Source: JBFXEO01 sp050180015 (GTDB taxonomy: Bacteria > Bacteroidota > Bacteroidia > Bacteroidales > Tenuifilaceae). Taken from it: 64,000 nt of DNA. The number at the start of each line of letters is the position of its first letter. Position 1 is the first letter of the stretch. The notes below the pieces were generated by a model. That model had not been told where the DNA came from, made no database searches, and saw only the letters and a list, made by a program, of their open reading frames with translations. The stretch covers positions 1 through 64,000 of the forward strand of contig JBFXEO010000001.1 in NCBI GenBank assembly GCA_050180015.1, in the 5' to 3' direction. This document shows positions 18,536 through 26,372 of the stretch, piece after piece. The position numbers and the translations under genes are program-made.

Positions 18536-19054
18536 ATGACTTTAGGTAAAGATAGTGGCGTTACTTGGTATGCCGCTTACACGAAACCGAGAAATGAAAA
18601 AAAGGTTTACTCTCGGCTGGCGGAAAGGGGAATAGATGTTTTTTTACCACTTCAAAAGAAAATAAAACAGTGGAGCGATAGAAAAAAGCTGGTTGAAGAG
18701 CCGCTTTTCAGATCCTACATATTTGTTCGAATAAGCCAAAAGGATTACTATAGCGTTCTTAATACAGCAGGAATTGTCCGTTATGTTACTTTTGGCGGTA
18801 AAGCAGCACCAATTCCTGACAGGCAGATAGAGCAGGTGAAACAACTTTTGGTTCAGGATGTGGAAATAGAACCGATAGACGAAACCCTGGAGCTGGGAAC
18901 CATGGTTGAGGTTAAGTTTGGCGGACTTATGGGTATTGTTGGAGAATTGGTTGACCATGCCGGAAAGAAAAAAGTAATAATTAGAATTGACCATGTAAGC
19001 CATTCATTGCTGGTTACCCTACCAACCGGGTACGTTGCCCGAAGGGTTGAGTAA
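18536..19054 (+). CDS. UpxY-type NusG paralogue (transcription antiterminator)
   Basis: A 172-residue NusG N-terminal-domain protein: TWYAAYTKPRNEKKVYSRL near residues 10-28, FLPLQKKIKQWSDRKK near 36-51 and PLFRSYIFVR near 56-65, with a KOW-like C-terminus (GTMVEVKFGGLMGIVGEL). This is the UpxY/RfaH-like subfamily of Bacteroidota. Such proteins typically are the first gene of a capsule or exopolysaccharide operon and let RNA polymerase read through its untranslated leader. Here no glycan operon follows: the next gene is convergent. It is therefore an orphan that either acts elsewhere or regulates something other than a neighbouring capsule locus. Confidence 0.9.
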   Translation: MTLGKDSGVTWYAAYTKPRNEKKVYSRLAERGIDVFLPLQKKIKQWSDRKKLVEEPLFRSYIFVRISQKDYYSVLNTAGIVRYVTFGGKAAPIPDRQIEQVKQLLVQDVEIEPIDETLELGTMVEVKFGGLMGIVGELVDHAGKKKVIIRIDHVSHSLLVTLPTGYVARRVE

Positions 19055-19087
19055 GTCGAAAGCCCCGGCTGTTGAATTGGATAGATT

Positions 19088-19978
19088 TTATTTTGTTTCC
19101 TTCAGGTAACCTGCCGGATTTACAGGAATGCCAGAAATTCTTACTTCGTAGTGTAAATGTGCGCCGGTACACCTTCCCGTGCACCCGGTGTAGCCAATCA
19201 TATCTCCTTTGTTTACGCGATTACCCTTCGAAATTAAAATTTTGCTAAGGTGTGCGTAAACGGAGGATGTACCATCGTTATGTTCTATGATTATGTAATT
19301 ACCAAAGCCCCGGTTATACTCGGCCAGAATAACCTTTCCGCTTGCCGAGGTATATACTTCAACATTTTTACCGGTTCCGAAATCAATACCATTGTGCTTT
19401 ACCATTCTGTAAAGCGTTGGATGAAATCGCATCCCGTAAGGCGAGGTAATTTTTGCCTTTATTTTTGGAATAGGGGTAAGAACAGGAACGCCATCATTTT
19501 CGTTGGGTAATGGCTTGAACGTTGTTTCTGCTTTTACAGCTTCGGGTTTGGCATCGGCTGGTAAAACCGGTTGGGCTGGCTTTTCATTTTTTTCTATTTG
19601 TTTTGGATGGGTATCGGCAACCTCATCCTTGGGATTAACGGTAATCTGCTCGGTAACTATTACCGGATTACCGAGTGCTGCGCTGACATGCTTTTCGAAA
19701 ACAATAATATCATCAACCGCATTTGCTTTGGCGGTGTCCTTTTGCTCTGTATAGTATTTTTTCAACCCCACCATGCTGTTGTAGTAATCCTGATAATCTG
19801 CGGCCATTTTTTTGAGTTCCTCTTCACGCTGTTTTTTAAAGTTCTGATAGTCGGATTCCCGGTTTGCTTTGTAACTTTCAAAGTCCTGTTCCAACTTCTT
19901 TTTTCCGTCCTGAGCAGGGGCATGGTTGAAAATTAGCACCAGCGTTAAAGGGGTTAAAGTTAATTTTGAGGTTCTCAT
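19088..19978 (-). CDS. Exported M23 (LytM-type) peptidase with N-terminal coiled coil
   Basis: A 296-residue protein with a signal peptide (cleavage near PAQ at 21-23). Residues 25-75 are Lys/Glu-rich heptad-like and predicted coiled coil. The C-terminal M23 domain starts near residue 172 with KAKITSPYGMRFHP and keeps the zinc site: His195 and Asp199 (HNGID) and the HLH motif (His274, His276). M23 enzymes cut peptidoglycan crosslinks. With an intact site it is probably an active endopeptidase, while the coiled coil resembles EnvC-like activators of amidases. A Pro/Lys-rich linker joins the two parts. Confidence 0.9.
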   Translation of the reverse strand: MRTSKLTLTPLTLVLIFNHAPAQDGKKKLEQDFESYKANRESDYQNFKKQREEELKKMAADYQDYYNSMVGLKKYYTEQKDTAKANAVDDIIVFEKHVSAALGNPVIVTEQITVNPKDEVADTHPKQIEKNEKPAQPVLPADAKPEAVKAETTFKPLPNENDGVPVLTPIPKIKAKITSPYGMRFHPTLYRMVKHNGIDFGTGKNVEVYTSASGKVILAEYNRGFGNYIIIEHNDGTSSVYAHLSKILISKGNRVNKGDMIGYTGCTGRCTGAHLHYEVRISGIPVNPAGYLKETK

Positions 19979-20052
19979 CGATTTTTATTTTTAGTGAATA
20001 TGAATCGGTTACATTTTTTATGCCAGTCTGGCAACGCTAAAAACAAATACTA

Positions 20053-20655
20053 TTACGGCGATAAAATTAGCGATACAAAGAATGGGACAAGTATTGTTAG
20101 GGTAATACCGTGAATTAATGAAGGAATTGCGTACTCCTTCCCTGACGCTTTTGTTATTATGGGCAACGTTGTATCCATGCTGGTTGCTCCACCGGCGCAA
20201 ATGGGAGCAATTTTCCCGAAAGCACCGGCAAGGATTGGTGCAAAAACCAACGTTATGATCTCTCTAATTACATTCGAAAGAAGTGCTACTACTCCAAGCC
20301 AGTCGCTATGGAGTTCTTTTATCAGAATACTCGATAAGCTATAGTATCCGTAGCCGGAGCCTACGGCAATGGCCTCCTTCAGGTTTATCCCCTTTATTAG
20401 GGGAACAACCAAAATAACGCCAATAGTAGTTCCCACTATGGTTGTTAAAGGAATCAGTAAAATTTTAAAATTCAAAACTTTAATTGCCTGTAATGCTTTA
20501 GTATCCGATCCTATTCCAGCTCCAACTAAAAACATTAACAGGTACAGGGCATATTGCCCAAAATCTACTCTTAGCATCAGTTCAGGAATAGTCCCGGAAA
20601 TCCCAATAATCATTCCGGCAGCAAAAAATCCCAGAATTATAAAACTACTTTTCAT
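20053..20655 (-). CDS. Lysine exporter LysO family, C-terminal subunit
   Basis: A 200-residue integral membrane protein equal to the C-terminal two-thirds of LysO (YbjE, formerly DUF340). It has about six hydrophobic segments and the family's FLVGAGIGSD, GSGYGYYSLSS and GGATSMDTTLP stretches. LysO exports L-lysine and protects against toxic analogues. It overlaps the N-terminal piece (20645-20929) by 11 bases in another frame. Two-gene LysO is, to my knowledge, the usual form in Bacteroidia, so this is likely a natural split rather than a broken gene. Confidence 0.85.
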   Translation of the reverse strand: MKSSFIILGFFAAGMIIGISGTIPELMLRVDFGQYALYLLMFLVGAGIGSDTKALQAIKVLNFKILLIPLTTIVGTTIGVILVVPLIKGINLKEAIAVGSGYGYYSLSSILIKELHSDWLGVVALLSNVIREIITLVFAPILAGAFGKIAPICAGGATSMDTTLPIITKASGKEYAIPSLIHGITLTILVPFFVSLILSP

Positions 20656-20929
20656 TTTGATGATTTTTAAAGAAAACCCTATAGGTTAGCCAACCCAGCA
20701 GGGCACTTCCCAGAACACCTGCAATTGATATTATTAACGCTTTTACCCCAAGCGTATGTAATGACGATACTATTTCCTTGTTTGTGCCAATGCTAACCCC
20801 CATTGAAAAAAGAAGGGCATATATGGCATAGGTTGTAAGCGTTTCGTTTACTTTTACTAACCGGACAGACGATCTTATGAGATACCCCGTGGTTATGCCT
20901 AGAATCATTATTACTATAACTGTAAGCAT
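20645..20929 (-). CDS. Lysine exporter LysO family, N-terminal subunit
   Basis: A 94-residue protein with three hydrophobic segments (about 2-18, 31-49 and 60-84), matching the first third of single-chain LysO proteins (GYLIRSSVRLV, then YALLFSMGVSIGTNKE). The stop overlaps the start of the longer C-terminal gene by 11 bases, which favours translational coupling and assembly of the two chains. The Gly-x-x-x-Gly-rich repeat seen here and in the partner (SMGVSIGTN versus LVGAGIGSD) suggests an internal duplication in the ancestral transporter. Confidence 0.82.
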   Translation of the reverse strand: MLTVIVIMILGITTGYLIRSSVRLVKVNETLTTYAIYALLFSMGVSIGTNKEIVSSLHTLGVKALIISIAGVLGSALLGWLTYRVFFKNHQNEK

Positions 20930-21092
20930 GCAAAATATGTTTTCGTAAATATAGCCATAGTTTAACGGTTGGGTTAAAACGGGTTGCCTTTAAATAGTGT
21001 AAATTTAGAAATTGTTTGTTGTGTGGATATTAAAAATTTTAATGCAGGTGAAACCTACTTGCCGGTTGAATTGTTGATAGTAGAAAAGAACG

Positions 21093-21866
21093 ATGTACCC
21101 CGATTATCATATACATACAAATTTTTCTGACGGACGCGATACCCATGAGGAAATGCTTGCCTCGGCACAGATTAGGGGCGTTTCCGAGATAGGATTTTCC
21201 GATCATATATGTATTAAACCCGTGGGATGGGCCATGAATATTGAAAAAATTCCAGCGATGATTCAAACCGTAGATATGCTGAAGGAAAAATCGGGGGTAA
21301 TTACCGTAAGGCAGGGCGCAGAGGTCGATTATATTGTGGGAATGGAAAAACAAATCCGGGAGTTACTACAATCAATTCCCCTGGATTACTGTATTGGCTC
21401 TGTTCATTTTATCGACGATTGGAATTTTGATACTGATGTTACTCCTTACGATGCCGTCAATATAAATACGTTTTATAAAACGTATTTTGGATTGGTACAA
21501 CGTTCTGCGAAATCGGGGCTGTTCGATATGGTAGGACATTGCGATTTAGCCAAGAAATTTGCGTATTATCCTACTTTTTCTCTCGAAAAAATTTTTAACG
21601 AAACGGCCAAAGTTTTCAGCGATTACGGTGTTGTTGTAGAGCTGAATACCAGTGGAAAAAATAAACCTTGTGCAGAATTTTACCCGTCAACACTTTTTCT
21701 GGAAATACTCCATCATCATAAAGTGCCCATAACCCTTGGCTCAGATGCTCATGTGGAGCAAAATATAGGTCAGTTTTTTGCAGAAGCGGTAGCGCTACTT
21801 AAACTGGTGGGGTATAGGGAAGTTGTAACTTTTTCGCAGCGGAAAAGAGTTCCTCAGAAACTTTAG
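21093..21866 (+). CDS. PHP-domain phosphatase, HisJ/histidinol-phosphatase-like
   Basis: A 257-residue PHP-superfamily hydrolase. Metal-binding motifs are visible: HIH at residues 6-8 followed by TNFSDG, GFSDH near 48, GAEVD near 75, GSVHF near 107, GHCDLA near 148 and GSDAH near 223. This set fits the HisJ-type histidinol-phosphate phosphatases, which finish the step before histidinol dehydrogenase. No other his gene is nearby, and related PHP proteins act on other phosphoesters, so the exact substrate is uncertain. It is followed by nadB after 60 bases. Confidence 0.82.
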   Translation: MYPDYHIHTNFSDGRDTHEEMLASAQIRGVSEIGFSDHICIKPVGWAMNIEKIPAMIQTVDMLKEKSGVITVRQGAEVDYIVGMEKQIRELLQSIPLDYCIGSVHFIDDWNFDTDVTPYDAVNINTFYKTYFGLVQRSAKSGLFDMVGHCDLAKKFAYYPTFSLEKIFNETAKVFSDYGVVVELNTSGKNKPCAEFYPSTLFLEILHHHKVPITLGSDAHVEQNIGQFFAEAVALLKLVGYREVVTFSQRKRVPQKL

Positions 21867-21900
21867 GCGGAATTAGCTGCCGACGAGAGATGATATTTTA

Positions 21901-21908
21901 TAGCTTTG
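21901..21908 (+). promoter_or_regulatory. -7 element (TAnnTTTG) that fixes the nadB start
   Basis: TAGCTTTG lies 19 bases before the ATG at 21927. Transcription would begin near 21913-21915, downstream of the alternative upstream ATG at 21906, so that upstream start cannot be used from this promoter. Confidence 0.5.
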
Positions 21909-21926
21909 CACAAATATTATACTATC

Positions 21927-23507
21927 ATGTCCACATTTAATTGCGATTTTCTTGTTATTGGGTCAGGAATTGGTGGGTTAAGCTATGCCCTTAAAGTAGC
22001 CGAACGCGGAAGAGTAATACTCGTCACTAAAGCAGGGTTAGACGATACAAATACATCCTATGCACAAGGTGGAATAGCGGCTGTTACGTATGAGCCCGAT
22101 ACCATTGAAAAGCATATAAAGGATACATTAATTTGTGGCGATGGTCTTTGCGATGAGAGGGTTGTTCGGATGATTGCTGGGGATGCCCCCGCACAAATTA
22201 GCCAGCTAATCCAATGGGGCGTAAAGTTTGATCGTCAATCCAACGGACAGTACGATTTAGCGCGCGAAGGTGGACACTCAGAACATCGGATACTACACCA
22301 CAAGGACAATACGGGCCATGAAATTCAGCGGGCACTCAGCGCTAAAGTTCGTCAGCATCCCAATATTCAGGTGTTTGAACACCATTTTGCAGTAGAAATT
22401 ATCACCCAACACCACCTGGGTGTGGATGTGCGTCGTGGTGATCGCGATATTACATGCTTTGGCGCTTATGTACTCGACTTGAAAACCCAAAAGGTTTACA
22501 CCTTTTTAAGTCGCGTAACTGTTATGTCCACCGGGGGAACTGGCAACATATACCATACAACAACCAACCCTGCGGTAGCTACTGGGGATGGAATTGCCAT
22601 GGTTTACCGTGCGAAGGGCGAAGTGGAAAATATGGCGTTTGTGCAGTTCCACCCAACTTCGCTATACAACCCAGGTGAACGTCCATCGTTTCTGATTACC
22701 GAAGCTATGCGTGGCTTTGGGGCTGTACTTAAAACCAGAGACGGTAAAGATCTGATGGGCAAGTACGACAAGCGGGGATCGCTTGCACCCCGGGATATAG
22801 TTGCCCGTGCCATAGACCACGAAATGAAAACTCGGGGTGACGATTTCGTTTATCTCGATGTTACCGCCAAGGATCCTGGCGAAATTAAGAGCCATTTCCC
22901 GAATATTTACGAAAAGTGCCTATCGGAGAATATAGACATAACTAAAGATATGATTCCTGTTGTACCAGCAGCACATTTCCTTTGCGGTGGAATTAAGGTA
23001 AATATGAATGGCGAAAGCAGTATCAATCACCTTTATGCAATTGGGGAGTGCTCTTCAACCGGGCTTCATGGGGCAAATAGATTAGCCTCGAACTCACTAA
23101 TCGAGGGAATTGTTTATGCAGAGAAAGCAGCCCGGCATAGCATTGGCACTTTTGGTAAAATAGATTTGAACGCAAGTATCCCCGAGTGGGATTACGAGGG
23201 AACAACTCACAACGAGGAAATGGTGCTTATTACCCAAAACTATAAGGAAATGCAGCAGATTATGAGCAACTATGTGGGCATCGTTCGCTCTAATTTACGT
23301 TTAGAGAGAGCCCACAATCGGTTGGCAATAATATACCGCGAAACGGAGGAACTGTATAAAAAATCGATACTTACCCAAAAGCTTTGCGAGCTGCGTAATA
23401 TGATTAGCGTGGGATTTCTCATCATTCGTGATGCCCGAAATATGCACGAAAGCCGAGGGCTACACTACTCAATAGATTACCCGAAGCAGAGAGGGTTAGA
23501 GTTTTAA
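21927..23507 (+). CDS. nadB: L-aspartate oxidase
   Basis: A 526-residue flavoprotein that oxidises L-aspartate to iminoaspartate, the first step of de novo NAD synthesis. The FAD-binding GSGIGGLSYALKVAERG lies near the N-terminus. TSYAQGGIAAV and GGHSEHRILHHKD (active-site His/Arg region) follow, then VMSTGGTGNIY, HPTSLY, and the C-terminal GECSSTGLHGANRLASNSL. All are typical of NadB and of related succinate dehydrogenase flavoproteins. I start the protein at 21927 (MSTFN), where the beta strand entering the FAD site begins. nadA and nadC are not in this window. Confidence 0.95.
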   Translation: MSTFNCDFLVIGSGIGGLSYALKVAERGRVILVTKAGLDDTNTSYAQGGIAAVTYEPDTIEKHIKDTLICGDGLCDERVVRMIAGDAPAQISQLIQWGVKFDRQSNGQYDLAREGGHSEHRILHHKDNTGHEIQRALSAKVRQHPNIQVFEHHFAVEIITQHHLGVDVRRGDRDITCFGAYVLDLKTQKVYTFLSRVTVMSTGGTGNIYHTTTNPAVATGDGIAMVYRAKGEVENMAFVQFHPTSLYNPGERPSFLITEAMRGFGAVLKTRDGKDLMGKYDKRGSLAPRDIVARAIDHEMKTRGDDFVYLDVTAKDPGEIKSHFPNIYEKCLSENIDITKDMIPVVPAAHFLCGGIKVNMNGESSINHLYAIGECSSTGLHGANRLASNSLIEGIVYAEKAARHSIGTFGKIDLNASIPEWDYEGTTHNEEMVLITQNYKEMQQIMSNYVGIVRSNLRLERAHNRLAIIYRETEELYKKSILTQKLCELRNMISVGFLIIRDARNMHESRGLHYSIDYPKQRGLEF

Positions 23508-23510
23508 CAG

Positions 23511-23544
23511 ACAAAAAACCTCGAAGAAATCCGAGGTTTTTTGT
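23511..23544. terminator. Bidirectional terminator for nadB and tRNA-Arg
   Basis: A 13-base inverted repeat (ACAAAAAACCTCG at 23511-23523 and its complement at 23532-23544) with an eight-base loop. It gives a GC stem flanked by A-run and T-run on both strands. It lies two bases beyond the tRNA acceptor stem and directly after the nadB stop, so it can end both convergent transcripts. Confidence 0.85.
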
Positions 23545-23615
23545 AGCCCCACCAGGACTCGAACCTGAATTTGAAGTTTAGGAAACTTCCGTTCTATCCC
23601 TTGAACTATAGGGCC
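23544..23615 (-). tRNA. tRNA-Arg (anticodon CCT)
   Basis: The 72-base minus-strand sequence folds as a cloverleaf. The acceptor stem pairs GGCCCTA with TGGGGCT (with wobble pairs), the D stem is GTTC/GAAC, and the anticodon stem is GAAGT/ACTTC with loop TTCCTAA, giving anticodon CCT. The T-arm contains the standard GGTTCGAGTCC. It therefore reads AGG codons. A complete CCA tail is not encoded, as is common in this phylum. Confidence 0.92.
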
Positions 23616-23990
23616 AGATGAATTCAATCTTAGAAATAATCCCTTTTTACCGAGGATCTTCCCATTCTTCCTTTGGTTTAAATTCCTGCAAAGATATAAA
23701 AATAACTTGATGTGCAAGTGTTACAATTACGACTGCCAGCAACAGAATGGGATTTAATTGTTAATAAGTATTGCAGGATTGTTCATTTTATAATTGGCAA
23801 GGAATAATTACATTAAAATAACTCGGTTTAATTTCACTTAAAATTTGCAGCAGGATTTTTTAATGTTTTTTTGCAGCAAAAACTAAAAATAATTTCTCTT
23901 ATCGGATGAACGAGTTTAATTAATAGTAATATTTGCATAAAATTTTAAATAGTTTCGGTTAACGTTCAGTTAAATTTAATTATGAGTTAA
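23616..23990. other. Intergenic region between tRNA-Arg and kamA-like gene
   Basis: A 375-base AT-rich spacer between divergent genes. It contains the tRNA promoter (23689-23717, minus). I found no clear promoter motif for the plus-strand cassette, no RNA gene and no repeats. Confidence 0.5.
23689..23717 (-). promoter_or_regulatory. Promoter of tRNA-Arg
   Basis: On the minus strand TATCTTTG (complement of 23689-23696) is preceded, 18 bases upstream, by CTTG (TTG at 23717-23715). This is close to the Bacteroidetes TTTG-N19/21-TAnnTTTG arrangement. It implies a 5' leader of about 65-70 bases to be trimmed from the tRNA. Confidence 0.55.
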
Positions 23991-25265
23991 ATGGATAATG
24001 AGTTAGCACTAAAATTCAAAGAAGTTATTGAATCTTCGGAGGACGACGAACCTCCGAGTAGATGCGAAAGTAAATCCTCTACTTTCGCTTTTGATTGTGT
24101 CGATGAACGGGTACTACGATTACCTGCACCCACATTCCCCGCTAGTAAACGTTCGTTGGATTTTATTCAGGAGTTTTTCCCTACAGCAAGTTTGAACGAT
24201 TGGAATAGCTGGCGATGGCAGCTTAAGAATAGCATTACAACAGTAGGCCGGCTAAAAACAATATTGCAGTTATCTCAGGAAGAAATTGAAGCGATTGATA
24301 ATCCTAATCATTCCTTGCCATTGCGAATTACTCCCTACTATGCAAGTTTAATTAACCGGAATAACCCGGGCGATGCAATTCGTCGGTCAATGGTTCCAAC
24401 CATCAACGAGTTAATCCTGTCTCCGGGAGAAGCCACTGATCCTTTAAACGAGGAGCATTCCAGCCCTGTTCCAAACTTAGTACATCGTTATCCCGATAGG
24501 GTTCTTTTTTTGGCAACGGGATTTTGTTCGGCGTATTGCCGTTACTGCACCCGTTCCCACATGGTTGCTAAAGATAAATGCCACGTTGGCACGGAGGCCT
24601 GGCAACCGGCGTTGCGCTATATTCAGGAACACACAGAGGTAAGGGATGTCCTTATTTCCGGAGGCGATCCATTAACAATGTCCGATTCGCATATTGAGTA
24701 TTTACTTTCCCGGTTGCGCGCCATTAGCCATGTGGAAATGATAAGAATTGGAACCAAAGTTCCCGTTGTTTTACCGCAAAGGATAACCCCGAGGTTTGTT
24801 AAAATATTAAAACAGTTCCACCCATTATACATCAGCATTCATTTTACACACCCAGATGAACTATCCGTTGAAACGGCAGAAGCTTGCGCTCGTTTAGCCA
24901 ACGCAGGAATTCCCCTGGGAAGCCAAACCGTGTTGTTAAAAGGAATTAATGATAACATAGATACAATGCGCCGGCTGGTTCAGGGATTACTTAAAATAAG
25001 AGTCAGGCCGTACTACCTTTACCAATGCGACCCGATTCCCGGGTCAAACCATTTTAGGACTAAGGTTTCGGCGGGAATAGAGATAATAAAAGGCTTAAGG
25101 GGTTTTACAACGGGATATGCCATTCCTAACTTTGTGATTGATGCGCCCGGAGGTGGAGGTAAAGTTCCTTTATTGCCGGAGTACTATCAGGGCGAAGTTG
25201 GTGGAAATGTAATTTTAAAAAATTACGAGGACAAAATATATCACTACCCCAACCCAACAGATTAG
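23991..25265 (+). CDS. KamA family radical SAM enzyme, probable lysine 2,3-aminomutase
   Basis: A 424-residue protein, the usual length for lysine 2,3-aminomutase (LAM). It has the radical-SAM cluster motif CxxxCxxC at Cys179, Cys183 and Cys186, and the PLP-binding PGGGGK with Lys391. Asp347 (YQCDP) and Asp384 (VIDAP) stand 44 and 7 residues before Lys391, exactly the spacing of the clostridial LAM residues Asp293, Asp330 and Lys337 that bind the substrate's side-chain amine. Glutamate aminomutases have Lys and Asn there. The sequence thus predicts L-lysine to L-beta-lysine conversion. No kamD/E or other lysine-fermentation genes follow; instead two ATP-grasp ligases and an acetyltransferase do. 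Confidence 0.88.
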   Translation: MDNELALKFKEVIESSEDDEPPSRCESKSSTFAFDCVDERVLRLPAPTFPASKRSLDFIQEFFPTASLNDWNSWRWQLKNSITTVGRLKTILQLSQEEIEAIDNPNHSLPLRITPYYASLINRNNPGDAIRRSMVPTINELILSPGEATDPLNEEHSSPVPNLVHRYPDRVLFLATGFCSAYCRYCTRSHMVAKDKCHVGTEAWQPALRYIQEHTEVRDVLISGGDPLTMSDSHIEYLLSRLRAISHVEMIRIGTKVPVVLPQRITPRFVKILKQFHPLYISIHFTHPDELSVETAEACARLANAGIPLGSQTVLLKGINDNIDTMRRLVQGLLKIRVRPYYLYQCDPIPGSNHFRTKVSAGIEIIKGLRGFTTGYAIPNFVIDAPGGGGKVPLLPEYYQGEVGGNVILKNYEDKIYHYPNPTD

Positions 25266-25379
25266 TTTTTGTATATAGCAAGGCGGAACCATTTGACAAT
25301 TGAACGGGTGCGTCCAGATATTTGTATTGTTGCACTCCTATGTCCATAGCGTATAATTTTAACTATAATAAGCGTTTTT

Positions 25380-26372
25380 ATGCTGAATGTGGGCTTAACC
25401 TACGACTTGCGTAGCGACTATTTGAAACAGGGTTTTACCAATGAAGAAACGGCCGAGTTCGATTCTGAGGTTACAATCGATGCCATTGACACAACATTAA
25501 AAAAATTAGGATTTGGTACTCAAAGAATAGGCAATGTTTTTTCGTTGGTTGATTGCCTGGGCAGAGGTGAAAGATGGGATTTAGTTTTTAATATATGCGA
25601 GGGCCTTTACGGAATTGGCCGCGAAGCCCAGGTCCCTGCCATTCTGGATGCATACCGGATTCCCTACGTTTTTTCCGACCCACTTGTACTGGCCCTCACC
25701 TTACACAAGGGTCAAACAAAAAGGGTAATTCGGGATTGTGGAATTCCTACCGCCGATTTTGTTGTTGTAGAGTCTATTGCAGATATTGAAAAGGTAAACC
25801 TTCCATATCCGCTATTTGCAAAGCCAGTTGCAGAGGGAACTGGAAAGGGGATAGATGGGCAATCAAAAATATCCGGTAACAAAGAACTTGCTGAAATTTG
25901 CAAAGGCCTATTACAAAAGTTTAACCAACCGGTGTTGGTGGAAACCTATTTGCCCGGACGTGAATTTACGGTTGGAATTGTAGGAACTGGCCTGGAGGCT
26001 CGTTCGGTAGGAGTAATGGAAATTTTAATCTCCCCGAAGGCAAAAGAGCAAACCTACTCTTTTCATACCAAGGAGAACTGGAAGGGTATCGTTGATTATT
26101 CGATGGTAGCCGGCGATACCGAAAGAAAGTGTGTCGATACCGCACTGAAGGCCTGGCTATGCCTTGGCTGTAGAGATGCCGGACGGGTTGACCTAAAGAT
26201 GGACGCAAGCGGAATCCCTAATTTTATAGAGGTTAATCCGTTGGCGGGAATTAATCCGGAGCATTCCGATTTACCAATGCTTGCCGCCAAGAACGGACTG
26301 GATTTTACCTCGTTAATTAAGCGGATAATGGGTTCTGCCTTGCAACGAATTAAAAAGCAAGCATATGGTTAG
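25380..26372 (+). CDS. ATP-grasp ligase, D-Ala-D-Ala-ligase-like (first of a pair)
   Basis: A 330-residue ATP-grasp protein distantly like Ddl. The ATP-grasp core is seen in LFAKPVAEGTGKGI near residues 144-157 (phosphate loop), the hinge region LVETYLPGREFTVG near 187-200, RVDLKMD near 269 and the metal-binding FIEVNPLAGINPEHSDLP near 283-300. Ddl has EVN(T)xPGMT at the last place, so the acceptor side differs. The N-terminal part (DLVFNICEG, EAQVPAILD) follows the Ddl plan. It probably forms an amide or peptide bond using ATP. It sits 114 bases after kamA and overlaps the next ligase gene by eight bases. Substrate unknown; an involvement with beta-lysine is inferred from context. Confidence 0.8.
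   Translation: MLNVGLTYDLRSDYLKQGFTNEETAEFDSEVTIDAIDTTLKKLGFGTQRIGNVFSLVDCLGRGERWDLVFNICEGLYGIGREAQVPAILDAYRIPYVFSDPLVLALTLHKGQTKRVIRDCGIPTADFVVVESIADIEKVNLPYPLFAKPVAEGTGKGIDGQSKISGNKELAEICKGLLQKFNQPVLVETYLPGREFTVGIVGTGLEARSVGVMEILISPKAKEQTYSFHTKENWKGIVDYSMVAGDTERKCVDTALKAWLCLGCRDAGRVDLKMDASGIPNFIEVNPLAGINPEHSDLPMLAAKNGLDFTSLIKRIMGSALQRIKKQAYG

Noticed and set aside
20645..20655. LysO as a frameshifted pseudogene
   Set aside because: Both pieces have an ATG and intact conserved stretches, and the two-gene form is, to my knowledge, normal in Bacteroidia. The possibility of error is kept as a check.
21906..21926. Upstream start of nadB
   Set aside because: It would lie within or at the transcription start implied by TAGCTTTG at 21901-21908, and the FAD fold begins just after the Met at 21927.
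23616..23990. Riboswitch or leader RNA in front of the kamA-like gene (a lysine riboswitch was considered)
   Set aside because: I cannot find the multi-helix core or conserved loops of the lysine riboswitch, and the spacer is low-complexity AT-rich DNA.
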